From UBA11524 sp051883695 (GTDB lineage Bacteria; Bacillota; Clostridia; Christensenellales; Aristaeellaceae), in assembly GCA_051883695.1 (NCBI GenBank), contig JBJEUF010000060.1:109752-173751 (forward strand): a DNA stretch of 64,000 nt, given 5' to 3'. The notes under the pieces were generated by a model that had not been told where the DNA came from, ran no database searches, and worked only from the letters and a program-made list of their open reading frames with translations. Positions 45,091-54,398 of this stretch are shown here, piece by piece (position 1 is the stretch's first letter; the number at the start of each line of letters is the position of its first letter). The position numbers and the translations under genes were made by a program.

Positions 45091-45137
45091 CGTTTCCGGC
45101 AAAAATGCATGCACCTGACGGCAGGAAAATTTTTGCC

Positions 45138-47075
45138 TTACTCCGCGGCGTTGAGCTTCACATCGTCAATCTTACCCCATGCGCCGTTGCCCGAGCCGGA
45201 GCAGCGGACATACACGCCCACGGTCACCACGTCGCCCTCGCTGACCTCAATGCCGTCAATGACGGGGGTGTGCCACACGTTGTAGGAGGTGATGGTCGAA
45301 GGCTCACGGGCGACCTCAACGCCGTTGATCTTCACATAGGTGTAGATCTCCGTATCGCCGCCGTCGCCGCCCATGATGGACAGCTCATAGCGGTACCGGC
45401 CTGCGGGCAGCTCCGCGACCGTCTGCTCCAGGGTGAACGCCACCTTGCCGGAAGTGGCGGAATAGAAATGGTAGTGCTTCGTGCCGGTCAGGGAGTCGGT
45501 TTTCTTCTCCTCGACGTAGAGCTGCTCGCAGCCGCCAAGGTTGTTGACAGCCCACTCGCCGTTCTCCGCATCCTCGAAGGACCAGTTTTTCAGGTAGTTG
45601 TAGCGGATCATCGCCACCTGACAGGTCGCAGGCATCCCGTCCGCCACGCCATGGATGGTATAGGTCGCCACGCCGCCCGCCTTCATCGCCGCCGCGTCAT
45701 AGGGCTCCCAGACGACCGGCACGGCCTGACGGCTGTTGTCGTTCATGACGGCATTCACGGTATCGGGCAGGACGATCTCGTCGGTCAGGTCGATCATCAA
45801 CGTGGTATCCTCAATGGCGTCGGCCCTGACGGGCACAAGGTTGCCCCTGCGCACGAGCCCAAAGAACTTCAGGGATTCCAGCGCTTTGCCGCCGAAGTCG
45901 AAGAAGGTCTGGTTGTCGCAGGCGCAGCCGCCGTAGTACTTGCCGGCATCGGCGGCGTCATATTCCGCCGCGTAGGAGGAAGCCCAGCCCGCGCCGTACT
46001 GCTCCCACAGGGCGGAGTTCGCCTCCCAGCTGCCGCCGGGCACGGGCACCCATGCGCCCTCCCAGCTGAACAGGCCCAGACCGCCGATGTCGTGCATCGC
46101 CTGCGTCACGGCGGCGAAATGGTTCACCTGGCCCTGCACGGTGAAGGGATAGGGCTTCTCATACGCGCCGCCCTCGCCGATGGTGTTGCCGGAGAAGTCA
46201 CCATCCTCCATCGTCCACGCATAGGAGGTTTCCGCGACCAGCACCTGCTTGCCGTAGGTCTCCTTCACATGGGTCAGCACGCTTTTCAGGTTCTCCAGCG
46301 AGCCGTGCCAGTAGGGATAGTAGCTGGTGGCAAACACGTCGTAATCCACCCCGGCCTCCGCCAGCCGGGCCGCATAGCTCCGGTAGTTGCCGGCGTTTTC
46401 CGGGTTGGCGAAGTGCACGGCGATCAGTGCCTCCGGATACACCTCGCGCACCGCCTCGGCACCCACGGACATCAGTTTGGTGATGTTCGCCCAGCTCTTC
46501 TCGCCCGCCAGACCGTTGTTCGACTCATTGCCCAGCTGCACCATGCCCACATCCACACCGGCCTCCTTCAGCCGGGTGAGGCAGTCGGCGGTGTACTCCT
46601 TCAGCAGCGTCACCTTGGCGGTGGTGCGCTTGCCCTTCCAGGCCTTGGGCACCATCTGCTTGGAGGGGTCGGCCCAGAAATCGGAGTAGTGGAAGTCCAC
46701 CAGCAGCTTCATGCCGTTTTCCGTGGCGCGCTTGCCGATGGCGATGGCGGTATTGATATCGCAGTTGCCGCCGCCGTAGCCGTTGCCGTCCGCGTCGAAG
46801 GGATCGTTCCACACGCGCACGCGGATGTAGTTGATGCCGTTCTCCGCCAGCAGCTCGAACAGGTCGCGCTCCGTGCCGTCGTAGCCGTAGTATTTCACGC
46901 CAGCCGCCTCCAGCGACAGGACGCTGGATACATCCATGCCGAAGATGAAGTCCTCGGGCAGATCGGGAATCGCGGGGATGTACAGGTCACAGCCGGGCTC
47001 AGCGTCCTCCGCCAGGGCGCAGGGCGCCAGCAGCAGGAACGCCAGCAGCAGGGTCAGGATATGCTTGAGCTTCAT
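45138..47075 (-). CDS. Secreted GH53 arabinogalactan endo-beta-1,4-galactanase
   Basis: Extracellular enzyme of 645 residues that cuts beta-1,4-galactan side chains of pectin. Signal peptide MKLKHILTLLLAFLLLAPCA is followed by the GH53 barrel (about 40-400): FIFGMDVSS, YIRVRVWNDPFD, VDFHYSDFWADP, acid Glu in VQLGNESNNG, nucleophile Glu in VLVAETSYAW, and GLFSWEGAW. A bacterial Ig-like domain (about 410-485) and a C-terminal carbohydrate-binding sandwich follow, the latter similar in placement to CBM61 of galactanases. It lies 18 bp after the amylase gene. Confidence 0.94.
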   Translation of the reverse strand: MKLKHILTLLLAFLLLAPCALAEDAEPGCDLYIPAIPDLPEDFIFGMDVSSVLSLEAAGVKYYGYDGTERDLFELLAENGINYIRVRVWNDPFDADGNGYGGGNCDINTAIAIGKRATENGMKLLVDFHYSDFWADPSKQMVPKAWKGKRTTAKVTLLKEYTADCLTRLKEAGVDVGMVQLGNESNNGLAGEKSWANITKLMSVGAEAVREVYPEALIAVHFANPENAGNYRSYAARLAEAGVDYDVFATSYYPYWHGSLENLKSVLTHVKETYGKQVLVAETSYAWTMEDGDFSGNTIGEGGAYEKPYPFTVQGQVNHFAAVTQAMHDIGGLGLFSWEGAWVPVPGGSWEANSALWEQYGAGWASSYAAEYDAADAGKYYGGCACDNQTFFDFGGKALESLKFFGLVRRGNLVPVRADAIEDTTLMIDLTDEIVLPDTVNAVMNDNSRQAVPVVWEPYDAAAMKAGGVATYTIHGVADGMPATCQVAMIRYNYLKNWSFEDAENGEWAVNNLGGCEQLYVEEKKTDSLTGTKHYHFYSATSGKVAFTLEQTVAELPAGRYRYELSIMGGDGGDTEIYTYVKINGVEVAREPSTITSYNVWHTPVIDGIEVSEGDVVTVGVYVRCSGSGNGAWGKIDDVKLNAAE

Positions 47076-47093
47076 GGGACAGCCTCCTTTTTC

Positions 47094-48608
47094 TTATTCG
47101 AGCACAACAATGGCGTAGGGCGGCAGGGTCACAGCGGTCACGCCGTCCGTCTCCGCGACGGCAGCCCGCTCGTCCGCGACCTCCAGATCGGAGGAGATGG
47201 TCAGCCCGGACGCGTCGATGGTCACGGTAAGGACTTCCTTGCGGGAAAAATTCATGGCGATGTAGCAGCACGCACCTTCCCTTTCACGCTTCATGACGGC
47301 GGTATTCGCATCGTAGGACAGGAAGGTGTTCTCCCCCGTTGCAATCAGCGGCGTTCTGAGCCTGGCATGGTTGACGGCCCTGCAGTAGCTGAGCAGGGAG
47401 GTCGGATCAGCCAGCTGAACGTCCACGGACGGGAAGGCGTATTCGACCTTTGTCACCCCGGGCGCCAGCGCGCACATGTCCGCATCGTTCCAGTACATGG
47501 GCAGACGCTTGTTGGGATCATCGCCCGAGCCCACCATGCCGATTTCCTCGCCGTAATAGGTGAAGATGCAGCCCGGAATCATGTTCAGAAGGCCCTCGGC
47601 AAACTTGGCCCGCTCCGGCATGGAGCGTCCCTGCACAGCACCCACCGTGCGGCCCGTGTCATGGTTGCACAGGAAGGGCGCCAGCAGCTCCCCGGGCATC
47701 GCCTCAAAGACCCGCTCCAGACCGGAGACATAGGTCTTGGCGTTGGGGCTGCGTCCCAGCACGGATTTGGCAATGAAGCCCTCCGCCTGGGATGCCGGGA
47801 AGAGGAAAAAGCTGTCCACATCGCTCCGGGCATACTCCGCCAGCGCATTCAGGCCCACCCACGCTTCACCGACAAGGTAGGAGCCGGGCTTTGCTGCCTC
47901 GCACATGGCCTTCAGCTCATTCAGGAAGGCCACATTCCGTTCCACATTCGATGCGTAATAGCTCGTCACCGCGTCCAGACGGAAGCCGTCCACCCCCACA
48001 TCCGTCAGCCAGAAGGCCACAATGTCGCGAATCTCCTCCTTCAGCGCCGGGCAGTCCAGGTTCAGGTCGGGCATGCCGCCGCCGGAAAACTGCTCCTCAT
48101 AATACCACGGAGAACCGGAGATCTGCACATGCTTTGTCCCGGACGGCGTTTCCGTGAAGCAGTAGTAGTCCAGATAGGGGCTGTCGAACTTGCGCTTCTG
48201 GATGGATTCCACCGCCGAGAGGAACCACGGATGCCGGATGGAGGTATGGTTGATGGGCAGGTCGATGATGATGAAGATGCCCCTTGCATGACACTCCGCC
48301 ACCAGCAGGCGGAAATCGTCCATCGTCCCGTACTGCGGGTCGATGGCCCTGTAATCCGTCACATCATACTTATGATAGGAAGGGCTGGGCATGATGGGCA
48401 TCAGCCACAGGCCGTTGTAGCCCATGTCCGAAATGTAGTCCAGCCGCTGGCGCAGACCGTTCAGGTCACCGATGCCGTCCCCGTTGGAATCCTGATAGGC
48501 GTAGACGAACACCTCATACCAGTTGTACACGCCGGGCGAGGCTTCCTCCGCCATCGCGCAGGGCGTCAGCATCAGCAGGACAAGCAGGAGAGAAATGAGT
48601 CGCTTCAT
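47094..48608 (-). CDS. Secreted GH13 alpha-amylase family enzyme
   Basis: Alpha-glucan hydrolase of 504 residues. Signal peptide MKRLISLLLVLLMLTPCAMA, then a GH13 barrel: GDGIGDLNGL, YHKYDVTDYRAIDPQYG, IIDLPINHTS, nucleophile Asp in VDGFRLDAV, acid Glu in YLVGEAWV, and the third carboxylate in FLCNHDTGR. The C-terminal beta domain ends near the stop. The start is ATG 48608 with AAGGAAG upstream; an in-frame ATG 17 codons earlier lies over the ribosome site. Maltodextrin products would suit the malEFG-like importer downstream. Confidence 0.93.
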   Translation of the reverse strand: MKRLISLLLVLLMLTPCAMAEEASPGVYNWYEVFVYAYQDSNGDGIGDLNGLRQRLDYISDMGYNGLWLMPIMPSPSYHKYDVTDYRAIDPQYGTMDDFRLLVAECHARGIFIIIDLPINHTSIRHPWFLSAVESIQKRKFDSPYLDYYCFTETPSGTKHVQISGSPWYYEEQFSGGGMPDLNLDCPALKEEIRDIVAFWLTDVGVDGFRLDAVTSYYASNVERNVAFLNELKAMCEAAKPGSYLVGEAWVGLNALAEYARSDVDSFFLFPASQAEGFIAKSVLGRSPNAKTYVSGLERVFEAMPGELLAPFLCNHDTGRTVGAVQGRSMPERAKFAEGLLNMIPGCIFTYYGEEIGMVGSGDDPNKRLPMYWNDADMCALAPGVTKVEYAFPSVDVQLADPTSLLSYCRAVNHARLRTPLIATGENTFLSYDANTAVMKREREGACCYIAMNFSRKEVLTVTIDASGLTISSDLEVADERAAVAETDGVTAVTLPPYAIVVLE

Positions 48609-48627
48609 CCGAATTACTTCCTTCATA

Positions 48628-49152
48628 TTATATTTCATCCATGTCGCGGCGCACGGCATACCGGATATGCGGCATATCGACGCCCCTGTAATGCTTTGTC
48701 CAGGTATCCTCCGCCATCATCCCGTTCCGGAGCGCCACGCGCTGCGAGGCGGTGTTCGTGTCCCGGATGATGGAGCAGACCTCCTCAGCCTTCAGCACGT
48801 CAAAGGCATAGGCCTTGCAGGCCCTTGCCGCCTCAGTGGCATAGCCCCGATGCCAGAAGGCACGCTCGAACAGATAGCCGATCTCCAGCACCTCCCGATC
48901 CTTCCAGGGCTGCATGGTCAATCCGCACTGTCCGATCATCCCGCCCGTTTCCTTCAGGATGACCGCCCACAGCCCGAAGGACCATGTCCGGTACCGGGCA
49001 AGCTGCCTGTCCAGCCATTCCTGCACCTCCGCATCCGTGAACGCACCCTCATAGGCGTACATGGTCTGTTCGTCCTGCAGGATCCTGCACAGGGACGCGT
49101 AGTCCGACTGCCGCAGCTCCCGCAGGATCAGCCGTTCGGTTTCCAGGATCAT
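48628..49152 (-). CDS. GNAT acetyltransferase (RimJ/RimL type)
   Basis: Acetyl-CoA-dependent N-acetyltransferase of 174 residues. It begins MILETERLILRELRQSDYAS as in the RimJ/RimL group, with EIGYLFERAFWHRGYATEAA as the acetyl-CoA motif and NTASQRVALRNGM near the end. GGAGG lies 5 nt before ATG 49152; an ATG five codons upstream overlaps the Nudix stop codon. Substrate unknown. It is inside the hydrolase operon. Confidence 0.88.
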   Translation of the reverse strand: MILETERLILRELRQSDYASLCRILQDEQTMYAYEGAFTDAEVQEWLDRQLARYRTWSFGLWAVILKETGGMIGQCGLTMQPWKDREVLEIGYLFERAFWHRGYATEAARACKAYAFDVLKAEEVCSIIRDTNTASQRVALRNGMMAEDTWTKHYRGVDMPHIRYAVRRDMDEI

Positions 49153-49163
49153 GTGTACCTCCG

Positions 49164-49643
49164 TCATTTCATCAGCTCGCGCAGCGCCGTGTCCTCGCGC
49201 AGATACATGCCGCGCCGCATTTCGTCCGTATCCGCATAGCTTTGATGCGCGGCGAAGATCGAGCGGCATTCCTCCACCGGAAGCCATCGCGCCTCCATGC
49301 CGGCTTCCCTTTCGCGCGCCGTGAGCCTCGCTTCCGTCCTCCCGGTGATTTCACCGAAGAAATACCGGTTCACCCATTTCCAGTCCTCATAGTACTCGTC
49401 AATCTCCAGCAGGCACTCCGACGGCTCGATCAGCACGCCGGTTTCCTCCGCCACCTCACGGATGCAGCACGCCCGCTCGCTTTCCCCGTTTTCCAGTCCA
49501 CCGCCGGGCAGCATCCATTGTCCTGTGCGCGTTTCACAGGAAAGCAGAATCTCCCCGTTCCTGATGACGATGGCCCGGCAGGCGGTACGGGTTGCGTGCC
49601 ATTGCCCGAAGTAGTTCTCGCCGATGATATCAATCGTTTTCAT
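49164..49643 (-). CDS. Nudix hydrolase
   Basis: Protein of 159 residues with the complete Nudix box: GGGLENGESERACCIREVAE followed by ETGV, fitting G-x5-E-x7-REU-x-EE-x-GU. It hydrolyses a nucleoside diphosphate linked to another group; the substrate is not predictable. Tightly placed between the serine hydrolase (3 bp upstream) and the GNAT gene. Confidence 0.92.
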   Translation of the reverse strand: MKTIDIIGENYFGQWHATRTACRAIVIRNGEILLSCETRTGQWMLPGGGLENGESERACCIREVAEETGVLIEPSECLLEIDEYYEDWKWVNRYFFGEITGRTEARLTAREREAGMEARWLPVEECRSIFAAHQSYADTDEMRRGMYLREDTALRELMK

Positions 49644-49646
49644 GCT

Positions 49647-51017
49647 TCACTTTCTTGTCATCCGGAAGGTCTGCGGCTCCTGCCCCACGCCGCAAAGGGT
49701 CATTTCACAGGCATCTGCGCCAAAGCGACAGGTGATGTCCGCCGTGAAGGGCGCGTTGCGGATCCGCAGCAGCAGGCGCATCTCTCCGTCCTTCATGCCG
49801 CAGCAGCCCGTGCCGTCGCCGCAGCATATCACGCGCCCGGCATGGAAGACAAAGGTCTGCCTCTCATCCAGCGGCAGCAGCACGCGATCCGGCTCGACGG
49901 TCAGCTTTCGATCCTGATACCAGTATTCCCCCACCGGCAGGGGGCTGCCGTCATGCTCCGGCCACGCGTAGGCCAGCGCCGTCAGCCGTTCCTGCAATGC
50001 CGCCTGAACCGCTTCATCCGACGGCACCCTGTCCGCAGCTGCCAGCAGATGCGTATAGATCAGATCAAGGGATTTGGCAAGCTCCGGCTCACCGCTGACA
50101 CAGCAGACCACCATGTCCCGCTTTTCGTCCACGATGATGTACTGCCCGAAGGCGCCATCCCCGCGATAGCGCGGCGTGAAGCCGGGCTCCGCGTCGCCCC
50201 GGCACATCCAGAACTGGTAGCCGTAGCCCTGGTTCCAGTCGGACACATAGGAGTGATCGCCGTTGCCGCTGTCGATCTGCCAGACCGTCGCCCGGTCGAG
50301 CCATTCCCGCGGCAGCACCTGCCTGCCGTCCCACACGCCCCTTTGCAGCAGGCATTGCCCGAAGGGCGCAAGCTGCGCACAGCTCAGCCACAGTCCCCAG
50401 CCGCCGGCGTTCACGCCTGCCGGGCATGCATCCCACCTGGGGGCCGAGCCGTCCGCGTTCATCATCCCCAGCGGCTTGAACAGGCGCGGCACAAGATAGT
50501 CGCGCACCGTCATGCCCGCGACGCGCTGCACCATGCAGGAAACAAGGTAGGTGCCGTGGCTGTTGTAGTGGAAGCGGGTGCCGGGTTCATGATCGCAGCC
50601 GCAAGCCAGCACCGCCCTCGCCCAGTCCTCGCCGCCCACCTCATCGCTTTCGGGCTTCAGGCCGCTGCTCATGGTCAGCAGATGATGCAGCGTGATAGAG
50701 CGCAGCCACCCGGACGGGTTCTCCGGGAACTTGTCCGGCAGCACGTCGATCACCCGCGTCTCCCACGTCAGCAGCCCCTCCTGCACCGCAAAGCCCGCCG
50801 CCGCCGAGCAGAAGGACTTCGACAGGGAAAAGAGCATGTGGGGCGTATGATCGTCATAGGGCGCATAGCAAAGCCTTGCGGCAACCTTCCCATGGCGGAG
50901 GATCCAGAGCGCATGGGGCTGGATGCCATTCTCCTGACGGGCCGCAATGTAGTCAAGGATTCCCTGCGAGGCGACGCCGGCCTCCTCGGGCCGGGCACAG
51001 TGTGGCAGCTGCTGCAT
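49647..51017 (-). CDS. Serine beta-lactamase-like hydrolase
   Basis: Class C/PBP-like hydrolase of 456 residues. The nucleophile is in the S-x-x-K motif FSLSKSF (about residue 66), and the Tyr of FHYNSHGTYL provides the Y-x-N motif. A C-terminal beta domain (about 350-456) is extra. There is no signal peptide, so it may be a cytoplasmic esterase or peptidase and not a resistance enzyme. It starts at ATG 51017 after AAGGAGG and heads an operon of Nudix, GNAT, amylase and galactanase. Confidence 0.88.
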   Translation of the reverse strand: MQQLPHCARPEEAGVASQGILDYIAARQENGIQPHALWILRHGKVAARLCYAPYDDHTPHMLFSLSKSFCSAAAGFAVQEGLLTWETRVIDVLPDKFPENPSGWLRSITLHHLLTMSSGLKPESDEVGGEDWARAVLACGCDHEPGTRFHYNSHGTYLVSCMVQRVAGMTVRDYLVPRLFKPLGMMNADGSAPRWDACPAGVNAGGWGLWLSCAQLAPFGQCLLQRGVWDGRQVLPREWLDRATVWQIDSGNGDHSYVSDWNQGYGYQFWMCRGDAEPGFTPRYRGDGAFGQYIIVDEKRDMVVCCVSGEPELAKSLDLIYTHLLAAADRVPSDEAVQAALQERLTALAYAWPEHDGSPLPVGEYWYQDRKLTVEPDRVLLPLDERQTFVFHAGRVICCGDGTGCCGMKDGEMRLLLRIRNAPFTADITCRFGADACEMTLCGVGQEPQTFRMTRK

Positions 51018-51062
51018 ACGGCAACCTCCTTCAAATCAGCTGTGAACGTTTCCGATGCATCC

Positions 51063-51091
51063 ATTTTAACGGAAAACACGGGGAATTGCAA
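51063..51091 (-). promoter_or_regulatory. Promoter of the serine hydrolase-to-galactanase operon
   Basis: TTGCAA (51091-51086), 17-nt spacer, TAAAAT (51068-51063) on the minus strand. Confidence 0.65.
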
Positions 51092-51147
51092 GAGGGCGCC
51101 GCACAGTTGTCCACGGGACGCATCCCGCGGATTTCACCCAAAACCTG

Positions 51148-51176
51148 TGGACAAGGTTTCGCAAACATGCTATAAT
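51148..51176 (+). promoter_or_regulatory. Promoter of the FGGY kinase
   Basis: TGGACA (51148-51153), 17-nt spacer, TATAAT (51171-51176) with a TGC extension before the -10. Confidence 0.75.
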
Positions 51177-51238
51177 GCTGGTACGAGGCAGATTGCTGCC
51201 TGACGCGCAGAAGCATCATACATGAGGAGGAAACACCC

Positions 51239-52837
51239 ATGAATACCGAAGCGATCAAGAGCTTCATACTGGAAGGCAAGGCCGTTCTGGGCATCGAGCT
51301 GGGCTCCACCCGCATCAAGGCCGTGCTGATCGGCGCGGATCACGCCCCCATCGCCAGCGGTGATCACACCTGGGAAAACCGGCTGGAAAACGGTGTATGG
51401 ACATATCATCTGGAGGACGTGTGGGCGGGCATTCAGGATGCCTATGCCAGCATGGTCCGGGACGTGGAGGCCCGCTACGGCGTGCAGCTGACCAGGCTGG
51501 CCGCTTTCGGCGTGTCCGCGATGATGCACGGCTATCTGCCCTTTGACCGGGACGGCAGGCAGCTGGCGGAGTTCCGCACCTGGCGCAACACCATGACCGC
51601 CGAGGCCGCCGCCGAGCTGACCGACCTGCTGGGTTTCAACATCCCCCAGCGCTGGTCCATCGCCCACCTGTATCAGGCGATGCTGAACGGCGAAGCCCAT
51701 GTGAAGGATATCGACCACCTGACCACGCTGGCGGGCTATGTGCACTGGCAGCTGTCCGGCAAGAAGGTGCTGGGCGTGGGCGAAGCCAGCGGCATGTTCC
51801 CCATTGACAGCGAGAGATGCGACTACGACCAGAAGATGATCGACCTGGTGGATTCCCTCGCCGCCGTCAAGGGCTACGCATGGAAGCTGCGGCAGATTCT
51901 GCCCGAGGTGCAGAGCGCGGGCGAGGATGCGGGCGTAATGACCGAGGCGGGCGCGAAGCTGCTCGATCCCTCCGGCAAGCTGGAGGCGGGTGCCCTGATG
52001 GCGCCGCCCGAGGGCGATGCGGGCACCGGCATGGTTGCCACCAACGCCGTGGCTGTGCGCACGGGCAACGTTTCCGCCGGTACCTCCGTGTTCGCGATGG
52101 TCGTGCTGGAGAGGATGCTCTCCAGAGTGTATCCTGAAATCGACATGGTGACCACCCCCACCGGCAAGCCCGTTGCCATGGTGCACTGCAACAACTGCAC
52201 CTCCGACATCAACGCCTGGGCCGGGATGCTCAAGGGCTTCGCGGATGCCTGCGGCTTGCAGGTCTCCATGAACGATATCTATGTCACCCTGTTCAGCGCG
52301 GCGCTGGCGGGCGAAAAGGACTGCGGCGGCGTGGTGAACGTTCCCCTGTTCTCCGGCGAGCCCGTGGTGGGTCTGGATGAGGGCCGCCCGATGATGGTTC
52401 GCATGCCCGACGCGAAGCTCTCCTTCCAGAACTTTGCCCGTTCCCTCGTCGCCGGTGCGATGACGAGCCTGAAAATCGGCATGGACATCCTCGTGGACGA
52501 GAACGTGCAGATCGACTCCCTGCTGGGCCACGGCGGCTACTTCAAGACACCCGGCGTGGGGCAGAGGATCCTTGCCGCCGCGCTCGGGACACCCATCTCC
52601 GTCATGGAGACCGCCGGCGAGGGCGGTCCCTGGGGCATGGCGCTGCTGGCGGCCTACCGCGTGAACGGCAAGCGCGGCGAAACCCTTGAAACGTATTTGA
52701 ATACGCACGTCTTTGCCAACGCCGCCGGTTCCACCATCGCGCCCGACGCTGCGGACGCCGCCGGTCTGGACGCCTACACCGCGAGGTTCCGGCAGGCGCT
52801 TAGCGCCGAGGAAGCCGCCGTGGCGGAAATGAAGTAA
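51239..52837 (+). CDS. FGGY-family carbohydrate kinase, probable pentulokinase
   Basis: Cytoplasmic sugar kinase of 532 residues. The ATP/phosphate motif GIELGSTRIKAVLIG begins at about residue 18, and the second domain has AGTSVFAMVVLE and a GHGGYFKTPGVGQRILA loop near the ADP site. With AraD encoded further along the same strand, L-ribulokinase is the likeliest role, although the protein is a distinct subgroup and not a close AraB. GAGGAGG precedes the ATG. A hairpin follows the stop. Confidence 0.85.
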   Translation: MNTEAIKSFILEGKAVLGIELGSTRIKAVLIGADHAPIASGDHTWENRLENGVWTYHLEDVWAGIQDAYASMVRDVEARYGVQLTRLAAFGVSAMMHGYLPFDRDGRQLAEFRTWRNTMTAEAAAELTDLLGFNIPQRWSIAHLYQAMLNGEAHVKDIDHLTTLAGYVHWQLSGKKVLGVGEASGMFPIDSERCDYDQKMIDLVDSLAAVKGYAWKLRQILPEVQSAGEDAGVMTEAGAKLLDPSGKLEAGALMAPPEGDAGTGMVATNAVAVRTGNVSAGTSVFAMVVLERMLSRVYPEIDMVTTPTGKPVAMVHCNNCTSDINAWAGMLKGFADACGLQVSMNDIYVTLFSAALAGEKDCGGVVNVPLFSGEPVVGLDEGRPMMVRMPDAKLSFQNFARSLVAGAMTSLKIGMDILVDENVQIDSLLGHGGYFKTPGVGQRILAAALGTPISVMETAGEGGPWGMALLAAYRVNGKRGETLETYLNTHVFANAAGSTIAPDAADAAGLDAYTARFRQALSAEEAAVAEMK

Positions 52838-52859
52838 CTGCTCTGCTTTGACACCGACT

Positions 52860-52896
52860 GAATCATCCACAATTACGCAGGATGATTCATTCATTC
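52860..52896 (+). terminator. Probable terminator after the FGGY kinase
   Basis: GAATCATCC (52860-52868) pairs with GGATGATTC (52880-52888) around an 11-nt loop, followed by the T-rich ATTCATTCTTG. Confidence 0.55.
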
Positions 52897-52925
52897 TTGA
52901 CAATATTTGTTTGCCTGCAAATAAT
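52897..52925 (+). promoter_or_regulatory. Promoter upstream of the solute-binding protein
   Basis: TTGACA (52897-52902), 17-nt spacer, AATAAT (52920-52925), directly after the kinase terminator. It can transcribe the small ORF, the binding protein and araD. Confidence 0.65.
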
Positions 52926-52938
52926 CAGATTGATGCTT

Positions 52939-53100
52939 CATATGCCTTTTGATTCTCGCTGTTCGGCTTCTACGGAAGTTCAACAGCCTGGACAACATCA
53001 ATGGGTTGTAGAGGGTGTTGAGGGCGAAGTGAAAAGGTGCCTCCTATGCGGGGTAAGCGGAATCTGCCGCATTGGCGATGATACGCCAGTCCTTGAATGA
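52939..53100 (+). CDS. Possible small protein with a Cys-x2-Cys-Gly motif
   Basis: ORF of 53 residues from ATG 52939, or 50 from ATG 52948. It contains HQWVVEGVEGEVKRCLLCG, a pattern like short zinc-binding peptides. No good ribosome site is seen and no family is recognised, so this may be chance. It is the only coding signal in the 300-bp interval. Confidence 0.3.
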   Translation, partial: HMPFDSRCSASTEVQQPGQHQWVVEGVEGEVKRCLLCGVSGICRIGDDTPVLE

Positions 53101-53136
53101 TGAACAACCATCCATGAAGAAAGGTGGCTTTTGCGA

Positions 53137-54375
53137 ATGAGATGTAAGCACCTGTTTCTGCTCTTTTGCTTGTGTATCTGCTTGATGCCCTTTTGTGTCA
53201 CAGCAGCCAACGCAAACAACTCGATCTTGTCAGCCGATGTATTGAAAATCGCCTGCGTGCCCGAAGATGCCTGCCTGTTCGACCAAACCATTGCCGCCTT
53301 TGAAACCTCCAACCCGAACATCCGTGTACAGGTGCAAACCATGGAAAGCGATCAGCTCCGCGAAAGCCTGTATCATCAGGATGGCAGCATCGATGTTTAC
53401 TACATCAGCAGCAACGGCATGAACCAGGCCTATCTGATCGAAAATGGCCTGATCATCCCAATGGAATCCGACTCTGTCATATGCGACATCCGCACAATGT
53501 ATCCGCAGGTTCAGGAATATGTCACCCGAAGGGGGATGTGCTGGGGGTATCCCGTCTGCCTCAGAGGCTGCTACTGGGCGGTCGACAGTTCACTGCTGGA
53601 AGCGTACAATCTGGGCGATACGCCCACAACGCTGTCTGCATATCTCGCTATGATGGCACACTGGAATCAGCTGGAGGAGCATGGCGATCACGCATTCACC
53701 GACACAGGAGATACCGTCTATACGCAGCAACAAACCTTTGATGCCGCCGTTACGATATATCTGAACACGCTCGCATCCCAAAACAAGACGCTCACCTTCG
53801 ATACCCCAGACTTTCGGCTGCTGCTGGAAAGCATGCGCTTCATGTCAGGCGGTGAATCCGGTCATCCTGAATTCGCAGCATCCCCCATATTCAGCTTTCC
53901 GGCGCTGTCACCCCTAAGCACCTTTGGCATGAGCATCCCAGACCGCTACATGCTTACTCCTGCCCTATACGAAGGGGCTGATCCATGTGTGAATGCCTAC
54001 CTCGATTATCTCGTTATCCCATCCTCGACCGAAAAAACGGATATGGCACGTCGCTTCATCGAGACATACGCGGAGAGTGCTGACAGCTACTATCGATGCT
54101 TATTGCATCCATATCGGGTCTCTATTCTGGAGGACGAGCTGACAACCGCCGGATCTCCAACGGATGCAATCCGGGCATACCGCAGGCTTGCCTCTCATTT
54201 GAGTTTGGAGCAAGGCGCTCTGCTCGGCTGCCTGCTTTCCTCCGACGCACTGTGGCAATCCGCTTCGCAGTACCTGTCGCAATCCATAACCATCGAGGAA
54301 GCCATCACAAAGATGGATACTCATTTGCTGTACATTACTGAACAGCTCGCCCATGTTGGTTGGGCAGCAGAATGA
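53137..54375 (+). CDS. Extracellular solute-binding protein (family 1-like)
   Basis: Exported protein of 412 residues with an N-terminal hydrophobic signal (LFLLFCLCICLMPFC, probable cleavage near TAANA). The SBP fold is indicated by VLKIACVPEDACLFDQTIAAFE, IRVQVQTM, VYYISSNGMNQAYLIENGLI and a central GYPVCLRGCYWAVDSS. No permease genes adjoin it. Base composition is visibly lower in GC and codon use freer than in neighbouring genes, suggesting a different origin. GAAAGGTGG lies about 9 nt before ATG 53137; a TTG two codons earlier is the alternative start. Confidence 0.8.
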   Translation: MRCKHLFLLFCLCICLMPFCVTAANANNSILSADVLKIACVPEDACLFDQTIAAFETSNPNIRVQVQTMESDQLRESLYHQDGSIDVYYISSNGMNQAYLIENGLIIPMESDSVICDIRTMYPQVQEYVTRRGMCWGYPVCLRGCYWAVDSSLLEAYNLGDTPTTLSAYLAMMAHWNQLEEHGDHAFTDTGDTVYTQQQTFDAAVTIYLNTLASQNKTLTFDTPDFRLLLESMRFMSGGESGHPEFAASPIFSFPALSPLSTFGMSIPDRYMLTPALYEGADPCVNAYLDYLVIPSSTEKTDMARRFIETYAESADSYYRCLLHPYRVSILEDELTTAGSPTDAIRAYRRLASHLSLEQGALLGCLLSSDALWQSASQYLSQSITIEEAITKMDTHLLYITEQLAHVGWAAE

Positions 54376-54398
54376 TCAACATAAGGAGGTACATCCCC

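Noticed and set aside
49647..51017. Beta-lactamase resistance gene
   Set aside because: It has the S-x-x-K serine-hydrolase fold but no signal peptide and an extra C-terminal domain; the fold alone does not support antibiotic resistance.
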